A program made the translations under genes and the position numbers. DNA of 64,000 nucleotides from Paracoccaceae bacterium (lineage in GTDB: Bacteria; Pseudomonadota; Alphaproteobacteria; Rhodobacterales; Rhodobacteraceae). The stretch is from assembly GCA_017510335.1 (NCBI GenBank), contig JAFWNM010000014.1, forward strand, positions 1 through 64,000, written 5' to 3'. A model generated the notes under the pieces. The model did no database searches. It worked only from the letters and a program-made list of their open reading frames with translations, and was not told the DNA's origin. This document shows, piece by piece, positions 7,964 through 16,523 of the stretch; within the stretch, counting starts at the first letter, position 1, and the number at the start of each line of letters is the position of its first letter.

Positions 7964-9760
7964 ATGACTGTCCAGCCCCCTGCCAAGTCCCGCTTCTGGT
8001 CGCCTGTATTCGAGTATGACCATCGCCCAGATGGCACCATCCTGATGCGCCAGGCCGAACCGTTGCCCGACCATTTGCCACTGGTGGCCGATTATCTGGA
8101 CCACTGGGCCGATGCCACACCGGATGCCACATGGATGGCGCGGCGCGCAGATGGCGGGGACTGGCGGCGTATCAGCTATGCGCAAGCCCGCGACATGGCG
8201 CGCAGCATTGGCGCGGCCCTGCTGGGTTTGGGGCTGGGACCGGACCGGCCCTTGCTGGTGTTGTCTGAAAACAGCCTGGAACATGCGCTGCTGGGGCTTG
8301 CATGCACCTATACCGGCATTCCCTATGCGCCCGTGTCACCGGCCTATTCGCTGGTATCCAAGGATCATGGCAAACTGCGCGACATCGCGGCCTTGCTGCA
8401 ACCGGGCGCGGTATTTGCCGATGACGGCGCGGCGTTCACGCCTGCGCTTCACGCCATTGCCGCAACGGGCCGGACGGTCATTACCCTGCATGGGGGCGGG
8501 GCAGAGGCCGTACCCTTTGACAGTTTGCTGACGGCCGACCCCGCCGCCGCGAATGCCGCACGCGCCGCCCTGACGCCGGACACAGTTGTGAAATACCTGT
8601 TCACATCCGGGTCAACCGGAAGCCCGAAGGCCGTGATCAACACCAACCGCATGATTTGCGCCATGGCCACCATGATGCGCGATTGCTACCGCTTTCTGAC
8701 ATGGGAACCGCCCGTTGTGCTGGACTGGGCACCATGGAACCACACCGCCGCAGGCAACAAGGTCAACTATCTGGTTCTGACCAATGGCGGCAGCTATTAT
8801 ATTGATGATGGCCGCCCTGTTCGCGGCAAATTTGCCGAAACCCTGCGCAACCTCAATGACGTGTCCTGCACATGGTATTTCAACGTGCCCGTGGGCTATG
8901 ACATGCTGATTGATGCGCTGGAACAAGATGATGCCTTGGCGCAGAAATTCTACGCCAAGCTGGGTATGCTGTTTTACGCAGGCGCTGGCATGGCGCAGCA
9001 CACATGGGACCGCCTGTCCGCGCTGGGGCGCAAGGTAACGGGGCGTGATGTGCTGCTGGCCACGGGGCTGGGTGCCACGGAAACCGCGCCCTTCGCGCTG
9101 GCCTGCACCCATGTTCAGGACAAGGCCGGCAATCTGGGGGTGCCATCGCGCGGGTTGACGCTGAAACTGGTGCCATCGGGGGACAAGCTGGAAGCGCGCC
9201 TGAAAGGGCCGACCATCACACCGGGGTATTTTGGCGACCCAGCACGCACCGCCGATGCCTTCGATGACGAAGGGTTCTATTGCCTTGGCGACGCCCTGCG
9301 CCCCGCCGACCCGCAGGACCTGTCCAAAGGGTTCTATTTTGACGGACGTGTTGCGGAAAATTTCAAACTGTCGACCGGAACATGGGTGTCGGTGGGCAGT
9401 GTGCGCGCCGCCCTTGTCGATGCCATGGGCGGGCTGGTGCGCGATGCTGTGGTCGTGGGGGAAAACCAGCCGCAATTGGGGGCGCTTTTGTTGCTGTCGG
9501 ACAAGGCCAAGGCCCTGCCCGAGGATGAGCTGACAGCCCGTTTGCAGGATTGCCTGACCAATGCTGCAAAACGTGCCACTGGGTCCGCCAGCCGCGTACA
9601 GCGCGCCCTGGTCCTGGACACAACCCCCAGTTTCGACAAGGGAGAGGTCACCGAAAAAGGCAGCCTGAACCAGCGCGCCATGCGCGACAGCCATGCCGCG
9701 CGTATTTCGGAACTCTATGCAACAGCGCATGCAGGCAACGGCAAGATCATAACAGCGTGA
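7964..9760 (+). CDS. fcs: Feruloyl-CoA synthetase (AMP-forming)
   Basis: ATP-dependent ligase activating ferulate, p-coumarate or caffeate to the CoA thioester, the entry step of the pathway (598 aa). Adenylate-forming enzyme with the P-loop-like LFTSGSTGSPKAV at about 212-224 and a GLGATETAP motif. The C-terminal FFDGR-like region (FYFDGRVAENFKLSTGTWV) resembles feruloyl-CoA synthases rather than general acyl-CoA ligases. The ATG at 7964 was chosen; the open frame extends back across the end of marR without support. It follows the MarR gene and precedes a second MarR gene and a TRAP transporter. Confidence 0.88.
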   Translation: MTVQPPAKSRFWSPVFEYDHRPDGTILMRQAEPLPDHLPLVADYLDHWADATPDATWMARRADGGDWRRISYAQARDMARSIGAALLGLGLGPDRPLLVLSENSLEHALLGLACTYTGIPYAPVSPAYSLVSKDHGKLRDIAALLQPGAVFADDGAAFTPALHAIAATGRTVITLHGGGAEAVPFDSLLTADPAAANAARAALTPDTVVKYLFTSGSTGSPKAVINTNRMICAMATMMRDCYRFLTWEPPVVLDWAPWNHTAAGNKVNYLVLTNGGSYYIDDGRPVRGKFAETLRNLNDVSCTWYFNVPVGYDMLIDALEQDDALAQKFYAKLGMLFYAGAGMAQHTWDRLSALGRKVTGRDVLLATGLGATETAPFALACTHVQDKAGNLGVPSRGLTLKLVPSGDKLEARLKGPTITPGYFGDPARTADAFDDEGFYCLGDALRPADPQDLSKGFYFDGRVAENFKLSTGTWVSVGSVRAALVDAMGGLVRDAVVVGENQPQLGALLLLSDKAKALPEDELTARLQDCLTNAAKRATGSASRVQRALVLDTTPSFDKGEVTEKGSLNQRAMRDSHAARISELYATAHAGNGKIITA

Positions 9761-9849
9761 CCCTGTGCAACCTGAAAGAACAATCCAAAAGAAACTGTTT
9801 GATTTGGAACTGTTGATCGCATAACATTTATCTTGGGGGAGGAAATGTG

Positions 9850-10386
9850 ATGCTGGGACAAACAGAAGATTCGGCACTGCCCGTGAATTCCCGGCGCGCC
9901 ACGGAAAACCCCGAAGATGGCCTTGATTTTGGAGGGTTGCGCCACAACACCGGGTTCCTGTTGCGCGTTGCCTGGCTTCAGGTGCGCGAAGCCCTGGACC
10001 AAAGCGAACACGCTGTCTGCCTTAGTGCGGCAGAATACACCATTCTTCAGGTCATTGCCCGCACACCCGGCGTGCAACAGGGCCTGCTTGCCCGCGCGCT
10101 GTATATCAAACCGGCGGCCATGACCCGCCTGATACGCGGCTTTGAAGATCGCGGTCTGGTCATGCGCACCATCCCGCCAAAGAACCGGCGCATCGTGAAA
10201 CTGTCAATCCTGCCTGCAGGGTTGGTGGCACTGGACAGCACACGCGCCCTGTATGGGGCAAATGCCCCCCATGAACGCGGCGGGCTGACACCAAAAGAAC
10301 AGCAGGACCTGAACCGCCTGCTTCGGAAATACTGCGGAATTGCCCCGACGGAGGATGCTTGCACCGAAAATCGGCGCCAGACCTGA
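9850..10386 (+). CDS. Second MarR/winged-helix regulator of the locus
   Basis: MarR-type protein (178 aa). The helix-turn-helix is LLARALYIKPAAMTRLIRGF and the wing contains PPKNRRIVKLSILPAG. The ATG at 9850 lies 6 bases behind a GGGGGAGGA ribosome binding site; the GTG just before it is less well placed. The gene sits between the feruloyl-CoA synthetase gene and the TRAP transporter. It may control uptake separately from the first MarR, or bind a different ligand (free acid versus CoA thioester). That division is speculation. Confidence 0.8.
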   Translation: MLGQTEDSALPVNSRRATENPEDGLDFGGLRHNTGFLLRVAWLQVREALDQSEHAVCLSAAEYTILQVIARTPGVQQGLLARALYIKPAAMTRLIRGFEDRGLVMRTIPPKNRRIVKLSILPAGLVALDSTRALYGANAPHERGGLTPKEQQDLNRLLRKYCGIAPTEDACTENRRQT

Positions 10387-10425
10387 CGGACAATAAAGAC
10401 GATCAACACCTGGGAGGAGAAAACC

Positions 10426-11514
10426 ATGAAACTGACCAAAACACTGATGATGGGCGCGGCATTTGCCGTTGCAGCCGCCAGCGGCGCGCAAGCCCAGAAC
10501 CTGCGCGGCGCCGCAGGCGCATCGCAGGCGCACCCGTCGACATATATGTATGAAAAATTCGCCACTTATCTTGAAGAAGAAAGCGGCGGAAGCATGAGCA
10601 TGACCCTGATCGGCCCGGAAGTCGTGTCGCTGACGCAGGTGCCCGACGCGCTGCAATCCGAACTGATCAATATCGGCAACCTGTTGCCGCTGTTCTTTCC
10701 AGCAGATTTCGCGCGCACCAATGTCGCGGCCGACATGGCGCTGATCGGGCGGGTGTCCCATGCCATGGCACTGGCCATGACCGAATTTGTGGTGAATTGT
10801 GACCCCTGCCAGCAGGAATTCAGCAATAAGGGAATGGTGTTTCTGGGCGCCGGTGCGTCGGACCCCTATGTTCTGATCACCACAACCCCAGTGCGCACCG
10901 CAGCGGACCTGCAGGGCCTGCGTCTGCGCTCTGGTGGTGCGCCCTTCTCGCGCTGGGCCGAGAACTTCGGCGCAACCCCGGTCAACATGCCGGTGGGCGA
11001 ACAGTTTGAAGGCATGAACCAGGGCACGATTGACGGGTCCATGGCGTCCATCGTCGACATGCTGTCGTTCCGTCTGGTCGATGTGGCACGCTATACCACC
11101 AGTGTCCCGCTGGGCACCTATCATGTGACCTCGAACTTCACGGTAAACCAATCCACCTGGTCCGACATGAGCGCCGAAGACCGCGCGACATTTGTGCGCG
11201 CCGCCAACCGCGCCAACCCCACCCTGACCGACCGCTGGGGGTTCCAGCTGCCTGAAGCCGCGCGCAACGCAGTCGAAGCCGCAGGAATCGAAATCATCAT
11301 CCCTGATGATGCCCTGCTGGAAGCCTCGAACGCGTTTGCGGCCGCTGACGCCGAAGCGCGCATCAGCGCCGACCCGCTGGCGGCTGATTTCGCGGCAATG
11401 GTCGAAAAATGGACCGCCATCGTCGAAGAACTTGGCGACGACCCCGAAGCACTGGCGGCCCGTGCCATGGATGAAATCTGGGCCAATGTCGATCTGTCCA
11501 GCTACGGGCTTTAA
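10426..11514 (+). CDS. TRAP transporter substrate-binding protein (DctP family)
   Basis: Periplasmic binding protein (362 aa) with a clear signal peptide (MKLTKTLMMGAAFAVAAASGAQA). The DctP fold is supported by LRLRSGGAPFSRWAENFGATPVN, which includes the conserved substrate-carboxylate arginine region, and by GTIDGSMASIVD. It also has an NCDPC cysteine pair. The gene has a good ribosome binding site (GGGAGGAG) and is followed by a hairpin and then dctQM-like genes. Next to fcs it probably binds hydroxycinnamates, as TarP of Rhodopseudomonas palustris does. The ligand is inferred from location. Confidence 0.87.
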   Translation: MKLTKTLMMGAAFAVAAASGAQAQNLRGAAGASQAHPSTYMYEKFATYLEEESGGSMSMTLIGPEVVSLTQVPDALQSELINIGNLLPLFFPADFARTNVAADMALIGRVSHAMALAMTEFVVNCDPCQQEFSNKGMVFLGAGASDPYVLITTTPVRTAADLQGLRLRSGGAPFSRWAENFGATPVNMPVGEQFEGMNQGTIDGSMASIVDMLSFRLVDVARYTTSVPLGTYHVTSNFTVNQSTWSDMSAEDRATFVRAANRANPTLTDRWGFQLPEAARNAVEAAGIEIIIPDDALLEASNAFAAADAEARISADPLAADFAAMVEKWTAIVEELGDDPEALAARAMDEIWANVDLSSYGL

Positions 11515-11533
11515 TGGTCCTGTATAATCCTTT

Positions 11534-11559
11534 CCCTTCGGCCATTTGTGGCCGAAGGG
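11534..11559 (+). terminator. Stem-loop between TRAP binding-protein and membrane-protein genes
   Basis: Perfect 10-bp stem CCCTTCGGCC / GGCCGAAGGG with a 6-base loop and no T-run. It probably protects the dctP-like mRNA end or partly terminates, giving excess binding protein. It also argues against the upstream GTG start for dctQ, which lies within it. Confidence 0.65.
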
Positions 11560-11577
11560 GTTCGCGGGGTGCCTGAT

Positions 11578-12108
11578 ATGATTTTACTGGTCAAACTGGC
11601 CGTCGGCCTGTGCCGGGGCCTGTCGCTTATCGCGGCAGCCGCCGTGGTGCTGATGATGCTGCATGTCAGTCTGGATGTGGTTTTGTTAAATGTGTTCAGT
11701 ATGTCCATGAACACCACGCCCGAAATCGTCGCGCGCTATTACATGGTTGCTGTGGCATTTCTGCCGCTGGGCTGGCTGACGCTGCGCAACCAGATGATCG
11801 CAGTGGAATTGCTGGATTTCGCCATATCCCGCCCGGTGCGGATGGTATCGGACTTCGTGATCTATATAAGCGCCGCCGGCATCTATGCTGTGATGACCTA
11901 CGCGAACTGGCTCAAAGCCATGAGAGAGGCCAGTTCAGGCTCGTTCGTGGAACTGGTGCGTTTTCAAATGCCGGTCTGGCATTCCTATTTCATTGTGCCC
12001 GCAGGGTTTGCCCTTGCCACGCTGGCCTGTGTGCTGATGGCACTGGCCATCGTGTCGGCCACCATTCGTCACACGCTGGACGCGACCACAAAAGGCGATG
12101 AAACATGA
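11578..12108 (+). CDS. TRAP transporter small membrane subunit (DctQ family)
   Basis: Small integral membrane subunit (176 aa) with four predicted helices. The first runs from about residue 8 to 35, and the others lie around GLTLRNQMIAVELL-like WLTLRNQMIAVELLDF, VIYISAAGIYAVM and the C-terminal SYFIVPAGFALATL segment. The ATG at 11578 was chosen because the earlier in-frame GTG is buried in a hairpin. Its stop overlaps the start of dctM (ATGA). DctQ scaffolds the large permease subunit in TRAP systems. Confidence 0.84.
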   Translation: MILLVKLAVGLCRGLSLIAAAAVVLMMLHVSLDVVLLNVFSMSMNTTPEIVARYYMVAVAFLPLGWLTLRNQMIAVELLDFAISRPVRMVSDFVIYISAAGIYAVMTYANWLKAMREASSGSFVELVRFQMPVWHSYFIVPAGFALATLACVLMALAIVSATIRHTLDATTKGDET

Positions 12109-13421
12109 GCGTTGAAATCGGTCTTTGGGGTGTTGCCATCCTGATGGGTCTTCTGGTGCTGCGCCTGCCTGTGGCGCTGGCACTGATCGTGGTGTCCTTT
12201 TGCGGGATCTGGGCCATGATCGGCTGGAATCCTGCCATGGGCATCTTGTCGAACACGCCCTATTCCTTTGCTGCGAAATGGACCATGAGCGCAGTGCCCA
12301 TGTTCCTGCTGATGGGGTTTATCGCCTATCACACGGGGCTGACGGGCGGCCTGTTCGAGGCCGCAAAAGCGCTGCTGGCCAGACTTCCTGGCGGGCTGGC
12401 CATATCGTCGGTTTTTGCCTGTTCGGGTTTTGCGGCCGTGTCGGGGTCATCGCTGGCCTGCGCGGCGGCCATGGGGCGCATCGCCATCCCCGAAATGGTC
12501 AAGGCGGGCTATCGCCCTTCCATCGCATCAGGCTGCATTGCTGCGGGTGGCACCATCGGGGCACTTATTCCGCCCTCCATCCTGATGATCATCTATGGCG
12601 TCATCGCGGAAACCTCGATCATCGAAGTCTTCCTTGGCGGTATCGCAATCGGGCTGCTTACGGCGCTGTCCTATTGCGTTGTCGTGCTGATCATCGCATG
12701 GCTGCGCCCCGACATCATCCCGCGTCAGGCGGCAGTGGGTTCCACGGACCTGTGGCGCGCCCTCGCACAGGTGGCACCCATCCTGGCCCTGATCGGCCTT
12801 ATTTTCGGCGGGCTGTTTTCCGGCCTGTTCACCGCCACCCAGGCGGGCGCCATCGGCGCGCTGGGCACCATAGTCCTTGCAGCGGCCATGGGGCGCCTGA
12901 CGCGCAAGGCTTTCACGGATTCTGTCACCGAAACGGTCATCACCACTGGCTCGCTGCTGATCATCGGCATCGGCGCTACCATGTTCACGCGGTTTCTGGG
13001 CCTGTCGGGTGTGTCGAACCTGATATCTTCCTTCGTGTCCGGGTCCGGCATGTCGCTTATCACTGTGCTTTTGGTGATCATCATCATCTACCTGATCCTG
13101 GGCACATTCATGGAACCGTTTGGGGCCATGCTGGTCACCCTGCCAATATTCCTGCCCCTGATCGATGCGCAGGGCCTCAGCCTGGTGTGGTTCGGGGTTC
13201 TGGTCGTCAAGCTGCTGGAGGTCGGCATGATAACCCCGCCAGTGGGGATGAACGTGTTCGTTATCAAGAACGTGGCCAGCAAATATGTCACCGTCACCGA
13301 AGTGTTCCGCGGTGTGCTGCCCTTCATCCTCGCGGATTTCGTGGTGGTCGCGCTGATCGTGGCCTTCCCGGCACTGGTGCTGTTTTTGCCCGACCTTCTG
13401 TCGACAAATGCCGCACGCTGA
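12105..13421 (+). CDS. TRAP transporter large permease subunit (DctM family)
   Basis: Twelve-helix-type permease (438 aa) of the ion-transporter superfamily that moves the bound acid across the inner membrane with Na+ or H+. Family motifs include GFAAVSGSSLACAAAMGRIAIPEM, GGTIGALIPPSILMIIYG and VITPPVGMN-like MITPPVGMNVFVIKNV. Translation is coupled to dctQ. With the preceding two genes it forms a complete TRAP transporter placed to feed the fcs pathway. A GC-rich hairpin follows. Confidence 0.9.
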   Translation: MSVEIGLWGVAILMGLLVLRLPVALALIVVSFCGIWAMIGWNPAMGILSNTPYSFAAKWTMSAVPMFLLMGFIAYHTGLTGGLFEAAKALLARLPGGLAISSVFACSGFAAVSGSSLACAAAMGRIAIPEMVKAGYRPSIASGCIAAGGTIGALIPPSILMIIYGVIAETSIIEVFLGGIAIGLLTALSYCVVVLIIAWLRPDIIPRQAAVGSTDLWRALAQVAPILALIGLIFGGLFSGLFTATQAGAIGALGTIVLAAAMGRLTRKAFTDSVTETVITTGSLLIIGIGATMFTRFLGLSGVSNLISSFVSGSGMSLITVLLVIIIIYLILGTFMEPFGAMLVTLPIFLPLIDAQGLSLVWFGVLVVKLLEVGMITPPVGMNVFVIKNVASKYVTVTEVFRGVLPFILADFVVVALIVAFPALVLFLPDLLSTNAAR

Positions 13422-13431
13422 CCCATCTGCA

Positions 13432-13464
13432 GCCGTCCCGCGCACCTGACACGCGCGGAACGGC
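13432..13464 (+). terminator. Stem-loop after TRAP operon
   Basis: Arms GCCGTCCCGCGC / GCGCGGAACGGC (one mismatch) with a 9-base loop, 10 bases after the dctM-like stop. No T-run. Probable transcript end. Confidence 0.5.
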
Positions 13465-13588
13465 GGCCACACCACACCGTCACACAAATGGCGGCACAGT
13501 TGCAGCTTTCATTCTGGCCCAAATATCCATGAACACGGGGGGTGGGGGGCGCTCCCCAACCCAATCCATCCTTGCGCAAAGCGTCCAC

Positions 13589-14638
13589 TCACCGCCCGAC
13601 AAATTCGAAACTGAATTGCCGCTGCGCGCCTGCGGGGGGGGCGGGAAACGGGGCCGCGCGGCGGATATGGTCCAGCGCAACCTGGTCCAGCGCACCATGG
13701 CCAGAACTGCGCGCAACACTGATTGATGCCAGCGCCCCGCTTTCGGCTATGCCGAACGCCACCAAAACACGCCCGCGCGCGGGGCTGCGCGCCTGGCGCA
13801 CCCGCTGGATGCGGCGCATCACTTCGCCGGGGTAATTGGACGCCGCCGCATTTCCCGCCTGGGCTGTAGCCGCGCGCGTTGTGGCCGTATATGCCGCCTG
13901 CCCCTGCGTGCCTTGTTGTGATCCGCGCTGTGCGTTCTGCGCTGCGTTCCCGCGCGGGGCGGCAGGGGCCGTTGCGGTTTGCCGTGGCGCGGGCGGGGCC
14001 GGGGTGGTCCGGTCGCGCGGTCGCGCGGGCGGGCGGGGGCTAACCTCGGGGCTGGGCGGGATATGCGCCTGATCCACAGCAACAGCCGGTTTGTGGGGGG
14101 TGGGGTCCACCCAGTCAGGGGGGGCGCTGCGCACCACGTCAGGCGGCAGCGCAGCCAGTTCAGGCGCGACGACCCTTTGCGCGACATGTGGCAAAAGCGC
14201 GTCTTCGGCCACCGGCGCAGTGACCACAGGACGGGCAGCCAGTGGCAGTGCCTGCTGTGGCATCTGCGCAGCGGTCGCTGCCGCTGGGGTGGCCCGGTCA
14301 GGCAGCAAGGGGGCGGGGTTTTGCGCCGTCACAGTTTGCGCCGGACGATCAGGGGCCTGCGGCGCAGGGGGCGCGGGTTGGTGGCTGCCAGCGGCAAACG
14401 CTTCGAAACTTGTGCCCAGCGCCGCCGGTGCCGCTTCGCCCCCGCCCTCAATCAGCACCCCCTCGTCACGCGGTCCCAGCGCGGCCAGCGCCCCCAGATG
14501 CACCGCAATGGACGCGCACAGCGCCAGCGCGATCGTGCGCCCCTTCGGGCGCAGGTCCAGATTGCGCAAATGGCGGGTGGTCACGAAAGGACAGCCGTTC
14601 ACCCGTGGGCAGGCCCGAAACACTGCTGCAGCCGTCAT
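13589..14638 (-). CDS. tonB: TonB energy transducer for haem uptake
   Basis: Inner-membrane anchored protein (349 aa) that transmits energy to the haem receptor. The N-terminal transmembrane segment carries the SxxxH motif (Ser43, His47 in SIAVH) typical of TonB. A long Pro/Ala-rich periplasmic spacer follows, and then a C-terminal TonB domain beginning near YPGEVMRRIQRVRQAR. Its start overlaps the stop of the upstream exbD gene (ATGA). It lies last in the exbB-exbD-exbD-tonB operon, divergent from hmuS. Confidence 0.9.
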   Translation of the reverse strand: MTAAAVFRACPRVNGCPFVTTRHLRNLDLRPKGRTIALALCASIAVHLGALAALGPRDEGVLIEGGGEAAPAALGTSFEAFAAGSHQPAPPAPQAPDRPAQTVTAQNPAPLLPDRATPAAATAAQMPQQALPLAARPVVTAPVAEDALLPHVAQRVVAPELAALPPDVVRSAPPDWVDPTPHKPAVAVDQAHIPPSPEVSPRPPARPRDRTTPAPPAPRQTATAPAAPRGNAAQNAQRGSQQGTQGQAAYTATTRAATAQAGNAAASNYPGEVMRRIQRVRQARSPARGRVLVAFGIAESGALASISVARSSGHGALDQVALDHIRRAAPFPAPPAGAQRQFSFEFVGR

Positions 14639-15024
14639 TTCACCCCTTCCTGCGTGACAAGAACCAGTTTGCCCACGCCCCCCATGCGCAGCGCCTGTGC
14701 AGTCTGGACCAGCTGTGCCGCAGGGGCCGCCCGGTCCGGCAACAGGCGCACCTGCGCGTCATCCGCCAGTTGGGCCACCGCATCCGGCAGGGACACGGCC
14801 TGCCCGTCCAGCCGCAATGTGCCATCTGCCAGCAGCACCAGCGCATCGCTGGGCGGGGCAGTTGCAATATCCGACAGGCTGACAAGGGTAACCTCGGGGT
14901 CGGGGCGCGGGGCCAGGCTGCCCGCGATCAGGAAAAACACCAACATCAGAAACACGATGTTGATCAACGCGATGTTGGGTTCGGGCCGCGCCCGCGGCAC
15001 AAGGGATATTGCGCGCCGCGTCAT
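14635..15024 (-). CDS. ExbD family protein with Asn in place of the key transmembrane Asp
   Basis: Second ExbD paralogue in the operon (129 aa from the ATG at 15024, which overlaps the previous stop as ATGA). It has the usual topology of one N-terminal helix and a periplasmic domain. Where ExbD normally has LIDxxFLLL, this protein reads LINIVFLML: Asn22 (codon AAC) occupies the position of the protonatable Asp (Asp25 in E. coli). It probably pairs with the neighbouring normal ExbD as a non-protonatable partner, or has lost motor function. Confidence 0.85.
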   Translation of the reverse strand: MTRRAISLVPRARPEPNIALINIVFLMLVFFLIAGSLAPRPDPEVTLVSLSDIATAPPSDALVLLADGTLRLDGQAVSLPDAVAQLADDAQVRLLPDRAAPAAQLVQTAQALRMGGVGKLVLVTQEGVK

Positions 15025-15410
15025 GTCCCGCCCCCCCCAAGAACGCCAATGCGCCAACCGTTTCGGCGCTGGATCAGATACAGGATATCCGCCAGACGCT
15101 GCGCATCGACGCCGTCCGCCAGCGCCACCAGCACCAGCCCGCCTTCTTGGTCATCAAGGGCCGCTTGCAGATCATCATCCGTGGCCTGAACGCTGTTCAG
15201 GCGCAGTGCATCGGGGGCCAGTTGCAAAAACAACGGCGGGGTTTGGGGCATATCCGCCGCCCCCCCCATCGCCAGATCAAGCGGTAGTTCGCCCTGCCTT
15301 GCGAAGGTGGAACTGAGCATGAAAAACAGCAGCAACAGGAAAATCACATCAATCAGCGATGTCATGGATAAGCGCTTGCGCCGGACCGCCATATCCAACC
15401 TGTCAGGCAT
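15021..15410 (-). CDS. exbD: ExbD biopolymer transport protein (canonical)
   Basis: TonB-system stator subunit (129 aa) with one transmembrane helix, SLIDVIFLLLLFFMLSS, carrying the conserved Asp21. A periplasmic domain follows. The start overlaps the end of exbB by 8 bases. It works with ExbB to use proton flow to energise TonB. The downstream paralogue lacks the aspartate, so this copy must supply the proton-carrying residue. Confidence 0.9.
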   Translation of the reverse strand: MPDRLDMAVRRKRLSMTSLIDVIFLLLLFFMLSSTFARQGELPLDLAMGGAADMPQTPPLFLQLAPDALRLNSVQATDDDLQAALDDQEGGLVLVALADGVDAQRLADILYLIQRRNGWRIGVLGGGGT

Positions 15411-16113
15411 GATGCGCCACCGTGACGGGGGGGGCGGCGGCGGCGGCCGTCATGTTGCGCGGGCACTCCTGCGACAGGCCCGCACATAACGCCACATCAA
15501 TAATCTGCATCGCCAGTTGGGCTTCGCGCATGACGCGCGATTCAAACCATGTCAGCACCAACGCGGTGGGCATGGCAACGCCCAGCCCCACAGCCGTGGT
15601 CAGCAACGCAACCCAGATTCCCCCCGCCAGCGCGGACGGGTCCACGGCCGCGCCTGCATCTTGCAAGGACTAGAACGCGCTGATCATGCCCAGAACCGTG
15701 CCGAACAACCCCAGCAGTGGCGCAACCTGCGCAATGCTGTCCAGCGCGCGAAACCCTGATTGCAGGCGCGTTGTCGCCGCTTCGGCCAACCCCGTCAACC
15801 GCGCGCGCACTGCATCGCCTTGCACGTCGCGCGCACTGACCACGGTAAGCGCCAGCACGGTCAGCGGGGCCAGATGGTTGCGCCCCTGCGCGGCGCGCGT
15901 GATGGCGGCATGCCCTGCGCCGCGGTCCATCATGTCCAGCGCTGCAACAATATCGGCATGATCGCCGACACCTGCGCGCCGGAATTGCCACAGTTTGACC
16001 AGAACCAGGGCCAGCGCGACCAGTGACATGGCCAACAACACCGCCACAACCGGCCCCCCCAGTGCCAGAAAGTCGGCCACATTGCCCAGTATTTCTGCAA
16101 AAGTGATGGTCAT
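15403..16113 (-). pseudogene. exbB: exbB interrupted by an in-frame amber stop
   Basis: Proton-channel subunit of the TonB motor, normally one continuous protein. The frame runs from the ATG at 16113 through VAPLLGLFGTVLGMISAF and then hits TAG at 15670-15672. It continues in the same frame as SLQDAGAAVDPSALAGGIW and ends at 15403. Without the TAG the product would be 236 residues, a normal ExbB length, and the sequence on both sides is well conserved. Many homologues have Gln at this place, so a single CAG-to-TAG change explains it. It is either a real nonsense mutation, an amber-suppressed gene or a sequence error. Confidence 0.85.
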
Positions 16114-16523
16114 TTCATCACCTCGATCGCGGCTTGGCTATCGACATGCAGCGCGGCGGTGCAGTCCGCGGCGCCCATGGGCGCGCATGCCCCGACAGCG
16201 TTGATCAAAACCCGGCCAATCCGGTCACAGGCAAGGGACGGGAACTGAAAGCTGCGCACCCGCAGCCCGTTTTCAGGCAAGGACTGGAAATCCAGCAGGC
16301 TAAGGCGCAGGACACGGTTTTCAGGGCTTAACAGCACAGTTTCGGCCTGCAAGCTGTCAATGCCCGCACCCATATGGTTTTCCAGCACGAAGAAAAGCTG
16401 GCAATCCTCTTGCAACTGCGTCGCCTGATCCAGCCGGATACGCAACGCGGGATCATCCGCATGGGCAGGCCATGCCAGGCCCAAAGTGACGGCAAGCGCC
16501 GGAATAATATGCACAACGCGCAT
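16110..16523 (-). CDS. Small secreted protein of unknown function, first gene of exbB operon
   Basis: Protein of 137 aa from the ATG at 16523, chosen because AAAGG lies just upstream and a signal peptide (MRVVHIIPALAVTLGLAWPAHA) follows directly. The mature part has four cysteines (EDC, LAC, GAC, ADC) that could form two disulphides. Its stop overlaps the exbB start (ATGA), so it is the leading gene of the TonB motor operon. I do not recognise a domain. Location suggests a periplasmic accessory of haem uptake. Confidence 0.65.
   Translation of the reverse strand: MRVVHIIPALAVTLGLAWPAHADDPALRIRLDQATQLQEDCQLFFVLENHMGAGIDSLQAETVLLSPENRVLRLSLLDFQSLPENGLRVRSFQFPSLACDRIGRVLINAVGACAPMGAADCTAALHVDSQAAIEVMK

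Noticed and set aside
9770-9815. Direct repeat AACTGTT(T)GAT as second MarR operator
   Set aside because: Two short imperfect copies only; no dyad symmetry.
8612-9877. 421-codon minus-strand frame opposite fcs
   Set aside because: Antisense shadow of a well-supported synthetase gene; typical of high-GC DNA.
13531-13560. G-quadruplex in a G-rich run after tonB
   Set aside because: Only two long G tracts on one strand, and the stretch pairs with a nearby CCCCAACCC, so a simple hairpin is more likely.
12125-13726. Long plus-strand open frame (533 codons) over dctM
   Set aside because: It lies in another frame of the clear DctM gene, has Cys/His/Arg-rich composition and no domain.
13979-15316. 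445-codon plus-strand frame opposite tonB/exbD
   Set aside because: Covers several genes in antisense and lacks any recognisable feature.
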